The notes beneath the pieces are model-generated. The model searched no databases and was not told where the DNA came from. It saw only the letters and a program-made list of their open reading frames with translations. The translations under genes and the position numbers were made by a program. Shown in pieces: positions 8,801 to 15,725 of a stretch of 25,826 nt of DNA. The stretch comes from Tritrichomonas foetus. Lineage: Eukaryota > Parabasalia > Tritrichomonadida > Tritrichomonadidae. The stretch is taken from assembly GCA_001839685.1 (NCBI GenBank), contig MLAK01000651.1, positions 58,711 to 84,536 of the forward strand. Reading direction: 5' to 3'. Each line of letters starts with the position of its first letter. Position 1 is the stretch's first letter.

Positions 8801-9695
8801 TTTCGTTCATATTGGAATTAGAATCAATATGATCTGCTATTTTATCGCCGATCATACCTAATACACTATCCAATTTCGTTGATTTAGCTTGATTTTCATC
8901 AGAATTTTGAGAAATTTCTGGATTTTCAGATTTAGTTTTTTCATCATCCTTGTTATTTGCTTTTCGATCATTAGAATTTGCGCTTCCACCATTTTCTTTA
9001 TTATTTTCATTATTATTTTGATCATTAGAAAAATTGTTGTTTTTTGAATCTTTCTCATTTTCCTCATTTTTTAAATATTCATGAATTTCTTCATTTTTAT
9101 CCAAATTTTCAGAGCTTTCATTATTTTTATAGTTTTCACTATTTTTATAGTTTTCACTATTTTTATAGTTTTCACTATTTTTATAGTTTTCACTATTTTT
9201 ATAGTTTTCACTATTTTTATAGTTTTCACTATTTTTATAGTTTTCACTATTTTTATAGTTTTCACTATTTTTATAGTTTTCACTATTTTTATAGTTTTCA
9301 CTATTTTTTCCTTTATTTTCAGCATTGCTGATAATTGAATGAATATCTCTGATTAAAAGTTGTGGCTCATCATTCAGAATATCAGATGTTGCTGACCCGC
9401 GCGAAAGTATCTCGCCGAGTTCATCCAATCTCTGCGAATTGTTTGTTCTCTCGCTGAGTGAATCATCCAAATCGTCGTTGCTTGATTTAAGGGAATCAGC
9501 CGGGTGTTTCGAATTAGGAGAAATATCCAATGACGATAAATGTATTTTTTCTTCTTCGTTTTCAATGAAATCTTCGTTTTTCGATTTTTTGGCGCCTAAT
9601 AAACCACCAACGAGAGATCCGACTGTATTTGAAAGTTTGTTATCTGTTTCTGAATGGCTAAACGCGCGAGCTTCATCGGTGGCGTTTGCTGCCAT
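5865..9695 (-). CDS. Large Asn/Glu-rich repetitive protein with C-terminal coiled coil
   Basis: A 1276-residue protein of unknown function. Residues 1-120 are Ser/Asp-rich. Residues about 130-190 hold ten copies of the hexapeptide NSENYK. Residues about 190-940 are almost pure Asn/Glu/Lys/Ser and surely disordered. Set in that background is a recurring hydrophobic motif (KLNGLIGNIGEALADAI and relatives) near residues 273, 491, 669 and 818, with a weaker version near residue 20. Residues about 953-1200 form long helices/coiled coil, beginning FTQEELEEALQRQLK and passing through KTLMQFAKPSPALLQIKKMQ (about 1087). The last 70 residues are basic and Ser/Thr-rich. I recall similar helical C-termini in large trichomonad coiled-coil families, but cannot name the family. 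It could be cytoskeletal or a scaffold. The start is a clear ATG. The 5' part is duplicated to the right. Confidence 0.8.
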   Translation of the reverse strand: MAANATDEARAFSHSETDNKLSNTVGSLVGGLLGAKKSKNEDFIENEEEKIHLSSLDISPNSKHPADSLKSSNDDLDDSLSERTNNSQRLDELGEILSRGSATSDILNDEPQLLIRDIHSIISNAENKGKNSENYKNSENYKNSENYKNSENYKNSENYKNSENYKNSENYKNSENYKNSENYKNSENYKNNESSENLDKNEEIHEYLKNEENEKDSKNNNFSNDQNNNENNKENGGSANSNDRKANNKDDEKTKSENPEISQNSDENQAKSTKLDSVLGMIGDKIADHIDSNSNMNENENNENRIHNRNLQNESNDQQNKGTSNESSNGNYSVEGHSSEVRKSSKESNSKSGNSEKNGINNPENDNKESNQKNIEENNLKNDEINDNEQNKNNQSEGKENEINDNEEIERKDKDKNKENEIEIKRKEGIKHENGSEGKDDRENTNEMNGNERIENEKSNVNSRNINDSNKDKKNEAFDYEVGLNSEGSPKLNGLIGNIGEALADAIITQSNDENYETKNPENSNTELFDKGRDDFNQHEQSEDNNETENNNENENKNTLRNKNKSKSKNETDDKRSPEKEREKEDSDKSCKDANEKENKQKGGNLSGATAEGLPSALRNENGSEIQTNNEPIGSNIDNSAKKLKFVNLPENEINPNEDHSDPTNDPPKLNPLLGNIAADLADAIRNNTKQQNYENQEEVEARKHSPNQVTDPNLDETNHEYENTTNQAGNSAQYQNHENVNKNSTENNEHEEKKIELPRQADQVLINRLFERGFLDDDQEEETEKFETQKDKNPTNETANSSLPNNDDNESNRNSPKLNDSLKLTSKKIIDSVNNPKKKKSNTKTTLNNDIDNLTQNITNKIINNSDGTNDNSPSTNVAKPSDDQHGDFLITMVESPKQRKTTSAETQTDKDLSDSYEEDEDQNENENNGESGRNNDNDDDEEEIHDVPSIRVAKFTQEELEEALQRQLKTKNLPPMEIRVDVIDYGKKKSIFMLMNEEYDMASKIEEAVEADIRSLKDDSRNYEAEIRANHLQQRLEAAQAEHQSLIERWKQIIYELKEREGLELQNLEERHEQQRKTFQETWEQPKTLMQFAKPSPALLQIKKMQKSVALSHDFIKAKQLKSAADSMQREESHQASQRATEAMKLSYINLIEQQKREIDCFNESFQRKLSILEKKRDSELKANENLRRQLLEKLKQPKLIKKPAVTIPQVNRGESKRPVTGMISFRTRSKYANYRQSTDKTKLDVKVGDFKSIIKPITPSMTNRRSKTSNSYS
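9122..9305. repeat. In-frame 18-bp array, ten copies (NSENYK)
   Basis: Ten near-perfect copies of an 18-base unit (plus-strand form tttatagttttcactatt) lie inside the large minus-strand gene and encode NSENYK ten times. The unit is a multiple of three, so gain or loss of copies keeps the frame. All copies are the same in sequence as far as I can read, which points to recent expansion by slippage or unequal exchange. Confidence 0.92.
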
Positions 9696-10210
9696 GATTC
9701 TATTTAAATATATGGCGAAATAATCAGCAGTTTAAGGTGAAAATATAAGCATACCTTTCAAAAATTCGTTTTTTCTCATTCAATAATTCAATGAATATGA
9801 TACAATATATTCACAGAAATTCAATGTTTTCCACATTATATTGGATAACTTTTTGTATAAAGCTCGGTCCAATTTTTGAATTGATTCAATAATGCATTCA
9901 ATTTAGATGTATACAAACCAAATAGTCTTAACGTACGAAATCACTAAAATGATCCTTATCATCAGTATTACTTAATACCATCAGTCAAAAATCAAAACCC
10001 AAATAACTAAAAGAATGACGAAAATTTCCCTTATCGCAAACTTCGCAAATGGCCGAATTCAAAAATATTTCGAAAATGATTCTGAAGAAGCTATTGTTTC
10101 AGTTTTCGGGTGAACAGCTTTCAGTCAATTGTTAAATCTATTTTTTATAGTTATGAGCCATATTTATTCATAGTTTTGAAATTTTGCAACAATTAAACCG
10201 AAAAAAGAGC
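9386..10210. repeat. 825-bp direct duplication, left copy
   Basis: This copy covers the first 103 codons of the 1276-residue gene plus about 515 bases upstream of its ATG. It recurs at 10234-11058 at a constant offset of 848 bases. I saw no difference along the stretches compared. To its right are 22 unrelated bases and then an N. Confidence 0.92.
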
Positions 10211-10233
10211 AAAAGTACACAACCTATGCTCTN
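9696..10233. other. Upstream flank of the large gene and duplication joint
   Basis: No gene is visible. The minus-strand sequence before the ATG contains TTTTCACCTTA, an imperfect Inr-like site. Bases 10211-10232 are unique, differing from what follows the right-hand copy, and base 10233 is N. Confidence 0.5.
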
Positions 10234-10543
10234 ATGTTGCTGACCCGCGCGAAAGTATCTCGCCGAGTTCATCCAATCTCTGCGAATTGTTTGTTCTCTC
10301 GCTGAGTGAATCATCCAAATCGTCGTTGCTTGATTTAAGGGAATCAGCCGGGTGTTTCGAATTAGGAGAAATATCCAATGACGATAAATGTATTTTTTCT
10401 TCTTCGTTTTCAATGAAATCTTCGTTTTTCGATTTTTTGGCGCCTAATAAACCACCAACGAGAGATCCGACTGTATTTGAAAGTTTGTTATCTGTTTCTG
10501 AATGGCTAAACGCGCGAGCTTCATCGGTGGCGTTTGCTGCCAT
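10234..10543 (-). pseudogene. 5' fragment of the 1276-residue gene (duplicate copy)
   Basis: This holds codons 1-103 of the large Asn/Glu-rich gene with its upstream flank, then stops matching at the N at 10233. The frame then runs only a few codons into unrelated sequence before a stop. It is either a real truncated duplicate that keeps the promoter, or a false duplicate made when two overlapping contigs were not merged. The near-perfect identity and the N at the joint favour the second reading. Confidence 0.7.
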
Positions 10544-11058
10544 GATTCTATTTAAATATATGGCGAAATAATCAGCAGTTTAAGGTGAAAATATAAGCAT
10601 ACCTTTCAAAAATTCGTTTTTTCTCATTCAATAATTCAATGAATATGATACAATATATTCACAGAAATTCAATGTTTTCCACATTATATTGGATAACTTT
10701 TTGTATAAAGCTCGGTCCAATTTTTGAATTGATTCAATAATGCATTCAATTTAGATGTATACAAACCAAATAGTCTTAACGTACGAAATCACTAAAATGA
10801 TCCTTATCATCAGTATTACTTAATACCATCAGTCAAAAATCAAAACCCAAATAACTAAAAGAATGACGAAAATTTCCCTTATCGCAAACTTCGCAAATGG
10901 CCGAATTCAAAAATATTTCGAAAATGATTCTGAAGAAGCTATTGTTTCAGTTTTCGGGTGAACAGCTTTCAGTCAATTGTTAAATCTATTTTTTATAGTT
11001 ATGAGCCATATTTATTCATAGTTTTGAAATTTTGCAACAATTAAACCGAAAAAAGAGC
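10234..11058. repeat. 825-bp direct duplication, right copy
   Basis: This matches 9386-10210 base for base as far as I can read, ending in the shared aaaaaagagc. It starts directly after an N. Beyond 11058 the sequence is unique. Confidence 0.92.
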
Positions 11059-11160
11059 GATTTTGGAGAAAGCCTAAAAAAAAATTGTGAGAAGCTTTTT
11101 TTCCAAGAATCACAAAGATTATAATACTGCTTCCCATAATTCTATTTACACTTCTTCTAT

Positions 11161-11180
11161 CGATTTTTAATTAAAAATCG
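11161..11180. repeat. Perfect 20-bp palindrome
   Basis: The sequence cgatttttaattaaaaatcg equals its own reverse complement over 20 bases, with no loop. It lies about 100 bases before the fragment at 11255. A protein-binding site or chance in AT-rich DNA are both possible. Confidence 0.8.
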
Positions 11181-11254
11181 CGAAAATTTTGATAGTTTTA
11201 ACTCAGTGATGTTGAATTAATTCAATTTCCATTTGACAAATATGAATGTATTGA

Positions 11255-11470
11255 AATCTTTTCTGTCATAAAATTTTAGTATATGAAGAAAATAGACTGG
11301 CAGTCCTCAACAGCACATTCTCAAGCAGGGATACAGATACAACGATTGAAAGACCAAATCAAGAAAAATGGAATCCAATATGTTTTTTTCCAGACTCGAT
11401 GCCAAGTGAATTTTCTGATGACTCGCCATTTAGATGGCAAAACATTCGTAATCTTCTCATTGATGCCTAA
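11255..11470 (+). pseudogene. ATG-less 3' gene fragment
   Basis: An open frame of 71 codons follows a TGA at 11252 and ends in TAA at 11468. Its translation looks like genuine protein: after YEENRLAVLNSTFSSRD comes EKWNPICFFPDSMPSEF and then PFRWQNIRNLLIDA before the stop. No ATG occurs until 41 codons before... the internal one at about 11397, and no Inr motif precedes it at a useful place. The competing frame with an ATG at 11283 turns into a hydrophobic AT-driven tail and looks less real. I read it as the tail of a lost or rearranged gene; no family is recognised. Confidence 0.35.
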
Positions 11471-11787
11471 ATTTTTTTTATTTATATCAAAATTATTAAT
11501 ATTTTTTTTATACTTCATTTTTGTATTTTGGAAAACATTATAATTTTCGATGGAGGGTCATATGATAATAAAAAGCACGATTTATGATAATAAATAATCA
11601 AGATATTAATGCTATAAAATCACTTTTTATCTCAATAATTCTCAGAAATTTCTGTGGGGTTTATTTTTTTCTCACAATTTTTTTTTGGATTTGGTTTTCT
11701 CTGTATCTTGATTTTTAAATTATAATATTTATATATTATTAATAGGATTACAATTAAATAATATTTAGATGACAATAATATCAACAA

Positions 11788-11934
11788 TTATTCATTTAGA
11801 TCTCTCAATAGTCTTCTACATCTAGATCTAGTTAGTTTGTATACATCTTTCAATTTGGAAATATCTTTCAGAATTGCGGATAATTCACTTCGCCTCAATT
11901 TACTCACCGGCTGTTGAATAGACGTTATCCAAAT
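11788..11934 (-). pseudogene. ATG-less C-terminal gene fragment
   Basis: On the minus strand, 48 codons are open from just after a TAG (11935-11937) to a TAA (11788-11790). The translation is convincingly protein-like and helical: QQPVSKLRRSELSAILKDI is followed by VYKLTRSRCRRLLRDLNE at the end. There is no ATG. This looks like the last piece of a basic helical protein whose 5' part is gone or lies behind an unrecognised intron. No family is recognised. Confidence 0.35.
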
Positions 11935-12606
11935 CTAAGTACTTTTTCATGAGAATCATTACGTTTGTATAAAAACAAATTTATTATCACTAAAATATTA
12001 ATGAATTTGTAATTCGACTAAATAATTCTTTCTCCAAAATCATATTTGTTGTGATTCTAAACGATTCATAATGTAAAGCTTCCAAAACAAGGTTTCCAAA
12101 ATTTAGGTTTCATCGAAATGAAATTTCATCAGGATTGGAAATTGATAAGCATCTTAAAAACACAATATAATGAATATATTTCATTTTTATTAATGTTTAA
12201 AGGTGCCACAATCAACACTGGATATTGGAACTTGTTTGAAAATCATTTGCTTGATTACAATTTAGATTTCAATTCAGACATCAGCTCAGAAATTATGTGG
12301 ATAGTGTAAACAATAAGCAAATTTCAGAAACAGAAAGAAAAATATTTATGCAAATTCTTCTTTGGGAATTTTTCAATTATTCAACTTTGTGCATTGTTTT
12401 TTTTTTTTTTGCTTTTCTGGCCAATGGATATGAAAATCATATGAAATAATTTCTGTGGTATCGACTATGATTTTATTATGTTGATTCCTTTGATCTTTCG
12501 ACATGATGATCAAGAGGCCAATTATCAACATAAAAAGTTAATCATTGAAATCATTTTTTTCAATGTCAGCTGCCAACTTTTTCAGGGATGGGTTAACTGA
12601 TCAAAC

Positions 12607-13311
12607 ATGCAAAACTTTTTCAATTTCCCATTTAAACTTTTTCAAAGATTCGGAACCAAAATGTTTCTTTCTCTTGTAACAGTCGCACTCTCCACGACAT
12701 TTCCACCAAACATCCTCCACCTTACGGACCTTCCACCAAACGACGGAACAGGCTACTTTGTGATGATCCACAGTGACGGTTGCGGCCACTGCGACAGATT
12801 AGCCCCAACTTTCTCCAAGGCCGCCGAACTTGGCGAAGGTTTCGCAACATGGGCCGAACTCAACTGCCATATAAACCAAACAGCCTGCAAAGAACTCAGG
12901 ATTGAGGGCGTCCCAAGGCTATTTTATTTCTTGAACGGAAGAATCCACGTTTTCGAAGGAATGCAACTCTCCCGAATCATCGTTAACTGGGCCTCAAACT
13001 TTGTCAACAACACAGCGATCGAAGTTAACGCCGAAAATTACACAGAAACAGAAAAGGCCGCCTTTTTGTTCACAAACAAGCCAGAAATTCCAAAGATTTG
13101 GGCTGGCGTCGAAAGGGCCTTCAATAACTCGGCCATCAAATTCTATGTTTCCCGCGACCAGGAGCTCCTTGCCAAGCTCGGCCAAAAGACATTTCCAGGC
13201 GTTTATGTCAAGAATGGCGCGGAAGTCAAGGAGTTCACAGGCAAGCTCCAGATCCACGATCTTAAATTGTTCTTGAAATCAACCTTTGGCGAAAAAAGCG
13301 AAGAACTTTAA
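12607..13311 (+). CDS. Secretory thioredoxin/PDI-family protein (one CGHC domain)
   Basis: A 234-residue protein with a hydrophobic signal segment (residues 19-31, MFLSLVTVALSTT). A thioredoxin domain follows, with the PDI-type active site CGHC at 59-62 within SDGCGHCDRLAPTF and the cis-Pro loop GVPRLFYF at 101-108. The C-terminal half (about 130-225) looks like a second, redox-inactive thioredoxin-like fold (FPGVYVKNG). It should form or shuffle disulphides in the secretory pathway. The last four residues are SEEL, a possible weak variant of the KDEL retrieval signal. Asn-glycosylation sequons are present (for example NQT, NYT). The true start may be the second ATG at 12661: bases 12607-12660 use AT-richer codons, and the signal peptide then begins at residue 1. 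The gene is convergent with the NagB-PIG-L gene. Confidence 0.83.
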   Translation: MQNFFNFPFKLFQRFGTKMFLSLVTVALSTTFPPNILHLTDLPPNDGTGYFVMIHSDGCGHCDRLAPTFSKAAELGEGFATWAELNCHINQTACKELRIEGVPRLFYFLNGRIHVFEGMQLSRIIVNWASNFVNNTAIEVNAENYTETEKAAFLFTNKPEIPKIWAGVERAFNNSAIKFYVSRDQELLAKLGQKTFPGVYVKNGAEVKEFTGKLQIHDLKLFLKSTFGEKSEEL

Positions 13312-13562
13312 AATAAACATATATAGGTACATCAACCTTGTTTCTTATTTATTTTTTCCATCTTCGCATTTTTCAATTTTCATTTTGTAACAAAATGGTA
13401 TCGATACCAAAAGTCAAGAAATCCCTTGCTGAACCATCCAAACATTCTCAAGGGTCAGCATCAGTTTGAGAAAATCAAAAAGTAAAGAAGAGATCATAGT
13501 TAGTAAAGAGCGGCTAAAATTTTATTCAATGAGAACTAAAGTTCTCACCTTCATAAAATCGC

Positions 13563-15518
13563 TTATTTGAAGAGAGCGTCTCCTGGTTTGAAGTCATAGC
13601 GGGCGAAGACTTCCATGGCTTCATATTCTGGCATACCGATCTTGTTGTATCTGGCAGCTGTGTCGCGGTTTCTGTCTTCGGCGCGTTCCCAGAATTCACG
13701 TGGATCGTCTCCTGGGAAGGCTGGGAAGTTGCATTGTGATCCGTGCCTGTAGATAGACTTTCTCTTGATTGTGAGTTCTGATGGGCTGATTGGGACTGTC
13801 ATATCTGCGCGTTCAAGTTCCCANTCCATCCATGCACCGCGGTAGAGCCAGACTGTGCACTTGGGGAACCATTCGTCCTTGTAGACAACATTGAATGCTC
13901 TAACGACAGCATCGAGTGCTGTGTAGTGTGTTCCGTGTGGGTCAGCGAGGTCACCAGCGGCGAAGATTTGGTCTGGTTGGATTTCTCTGAGGAGGGCGAC
14001 AACCTTGTCAACATCTTCTTGGCCGAGTGGCTTCTTGGCGACACCNCCTGTTTCGTAGAATGGAAGGCGGAGGAAGTGGACGCGCTCCTTTGGAACGCCA
14101 AGGAAGCGGTCAGCGGCTGTGGCTTCGACGACGCGGATTTGTGTCTTGTATTCGAGGACTTCCTTGTCTTCTGGTGNTGATGGGTCAGCCTTGTGGGCTT
14201 CGATGCACTTCTTGAGGTGTGTGAATTTGGCTTCGAGCTCTGGTGTGTAACCGCCNGAGAGCTTGAGGAAGGCTTCGGCTGTGTCGAGTTCTTGGTAGGC
14301 GTAGTCGTCGAGGACGGCGATGTTTCCTGATGTTTCGTAGGCGACGTGAACGATGTGGCCTTGTTCGACAAGACGTGCGAATGTTCCACCCATTGAGATG
14401 ACATCATCATCTGGATGTGGTGAGAAGATGAGGACCTTCTTTGGGAATGGCGAGTTCTTGACTGGGCGTGTTGAGTCGTCTGCGTTTGGTTTGCCGCCTG
14501 GCCAGCCAGTGATTGTGTGTTGGAGGTCGTTGAAGACCTGGATGTTAACTTTGTTGGCTGAGCCGAATTTCTTGACGAGGTCTGTAAGTCCGTGGTCGGT
14601 GTAGTCCTTGTTTTCGAGCTTGAGGATTGGCTTGTTGACTTGCTCGCAGAGTCTGCAAACGGCCATTCTGATCATGCGATCTGTCCATTCGACCTTTGTG
14701 CAGAGCCATGGGCATTTGGCACGTGTGAGCTCGCAAGCTGCGAGTTCGTCGATGACGAAGTGGCAGTTTGGATGGTCCTGAAGGAATGTGGCTGGGACAT
14801 AATCGGATTTCATATCTTCAAGAGCCTTCTTAACGATGGAGGCCTTCTTTTCACCCCAAGCAAGAAGGACAACCTTGCGGGCCTTCATGATGGTTCCGAC
14901 ACCCATTGTGATGGCCATGTATGGAACGTTTTCAATTCCTCCGAATTCTGGGGCAGCATCCTTCAATGTGATATCGTTGAGGTAGACGCGGCGTGTCTTT
15001 GATGTGAGTGTTGATCCTGGTTCATTGAAACCGATGTGACCTGTACGGCCAATACCGAGAACTTGAAGGTCAATTCCTCCAGCTTCATCGATTTGCTTTT
15101 CGTAGTTCTTGCAGAATTCAGCAATTTCTTCATTTTGGAGGCGGCCATCTGGGATGTGGATATTGTTGTGGTCGATATCGATGTGGTCAAAGAGATGGTG
15201 GTGCATGAAGTACCAGTAGCTGTGGACTGATTCACGTTGCATTGGAAGGTATTCATCAAGGTTGAATGTAACAACATTCTTGAAAGAGAGTCCTTCTTCC
15301 TTGTGCATGCGGACAAGTTCGGCGTAGAGGCGGATTGGTGAAGCACCTGTGGCGAGACCAAGAACGCATTTTTGACCAGCTGCTTCCTTGGAGCGGATTA
15401 AGTCGGCAATTTCTTTAGCAACTGTGCAAACAGCTTCCTTTGGATTGGCATAGATTGAGAGTGGGATTTTTTCGAAACGTTCGGCACCCTTTCCGTGAGC
15501 AATGAATGATGGGATCAT
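13563..15518 (-). CDS. nagB: NagB-like glucosamine-6-phosphate deaminase fused to a PIG-L/LmbE deacetylase
   Basis: A 651-residue two-domain protein. The N-terminal part (about 18-300) is NagB-like: LGLATGASP at 53-61, FNLDEY at 85-90, GIGRTGHIGFNEPGS at 155-169. NagB converts glucosamine-6-phosphate to fructose-6-phosphate and ammonia. The E. coli active-site Asp141 position (GNDGH) is Thr here, while His161 and Glu166 are kept. The C-terminal part (about 360-600) is a PIG-L/LmbE zinc deacetylase with HPDDD at 368-372 and DPHGTH at 526-531. This fused form is typical of Bacteroidetes (about 660 residues). GC content is visibly above the neighbours. Together these suggest bacterial acquisition and a role in GlcNAc-derived sugar breakdown. 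I start at the ATG at 15518, 10 bases behind an Inr. Ns lie at 13824, 14046, 14177 and 14256. Confidence 0.93.
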   Translation of the reverse strand: MIPSFIAHGKGAERFEKIPLSIYANPKEAVCTVAKEIADLIRSKEAAGQKCVLGLATGASPIRLYAELVRMHKEEGLSFKNVVTFNLDEYLPMQRESVHSYWYFMHHHLFDHIDIDHNNIHIPDGRLQNEEIAEFCKNYEKQIDEAGGIDLQVLGIGRTGHIGFNEPGSTLTSKTRRVYLNDITLKDAAPEFGGIENVPYMAITMGVGTIMKARKVVLLAWGEKKASIVKKALEDMKSDYVPATFLQDHPNCHFVIDELAACELTRAKCPWLCTKVEWTDRMIRMAVCRLCEQVNKPILKLENKDYTDHGLTDLVKKFGSANKVNIQVFNDLQHTITGWPGGKPNADDSTRPVKNSPFPKKVLIFSPHPDDDVISMGGTFARLVEQGHIVHVAYETSGNIAVLDDYAYQELDTAEAFLKLXGGYTPELEAKFTHLKKCIEAHKADPSXPEDKEVLEYKTQIRVVEATAADRFLGVPKERVHFLRLPFYETXGVAKKPLGQEDVDKVVALLREIQPDQIFAAGDLADPHGTHYTALDAVVRAFNVVYKDEWFPKCTVWLYRGAWMXWELERADMTVPISPSELTIKRKSIYRHGSQCNFPAFPGDDPREFWERAEDRNRDTAARYNKIGMPEYEAMEVFARYDFKPGDALFK

Positions 15519-15525
15519 CACTTAA

Positions 15526-15535
15526 AGTGAAGTGA
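15526..15535 (-). promoter_or_regulatory. Tandem Inr (TCACT twice) of the NagB-PIG-L gene
   Basis: On the minus strand two TCACT motifs stand back to back (TCACTTCACT). Starting at the proximal one gives a 10-base leader. A native trichomonad start element in front of a bacterial-type gene means the gene is fitted for host transcription. Confidence 0.6.
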
Positions 15536-15717
15536 CCACTATTTTTCAAGATTTCAAAATTTTTTTGAAAAATGAAGGTCAATTAATTTCAAAGATATCA
15601 TAGAATTTCATTCTTTCATCCTATCAATTAAAAGCTTTATGTATTGCATTTCATATCACAAGAAAAAACCTTCACAAAATTGAATATTTTGAGTCCTTTC
15701 AAAATCTCAGCGTTGTC

Positions 15718-15722
15718 TCACA
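15718..15722 (+). promoter_or_regulatory. Inr (TCACA) before the broken gene at 15726
   Basis: TCACA is a perfect match to TCA-pyrimidine-W. Starting at its A leaves a 6-base leader to the ATG at 15726. Confidence 0.45.
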
Positions 15723-15725
15723 AAA

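Larger units (their letters stand above)
11059..12606. other. Gene-poor stretch with scattered coding-like fragments
   Basis: These roughly 1.5 kb carry no complete gene I can support. They hold a perfect 20-bp palindrome (11161), an ATG-less plus-strand fragment (11255-11470), a minus-strand fragment (11788-11934), a weak plus-strand ATG frame (12118-12309) and a T run at about 12397-12411. The rest is plain AT-rich DNA. Confidence 0.5.

Noticed and set aside
9044..9338. Plus-strand frames rich in FHYFYS or IFIVFT across the repeat array
   Set aside because: They are the other frames of the 18-base repeat inside the large minus-strand gene. The unit has no stop in them, so they are open by construction.
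11881..11950. A minus-strand ATG at 11950 with GTGAGT-like sequence after it, suggesting a first exon
   Set aside because: It is in a different frame from the fragment at 11788-11934, and the site does not fit the trichomonad GTATGT...ACTAACACACAG intron pattern.
12118..12309. Plus-strand ATG frame of 63 codons
   Set aside because: Possible fragment, but it has no matching family or clean Inr and lies in gene-poor DNA, so I left it out of the gene list.
12994..13276. Frames overlapping the PDI-like gene on both strands
   Set aside because: They are shadows of a GC-richer coding region; the CGHC protein explains the sequence.
13799..15361. Several long frames on both strands within the NagB-PIG-L gene
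   Set aside because: The higher GC removes stops from all frames. Only the 651-residue frame shows family motifs.
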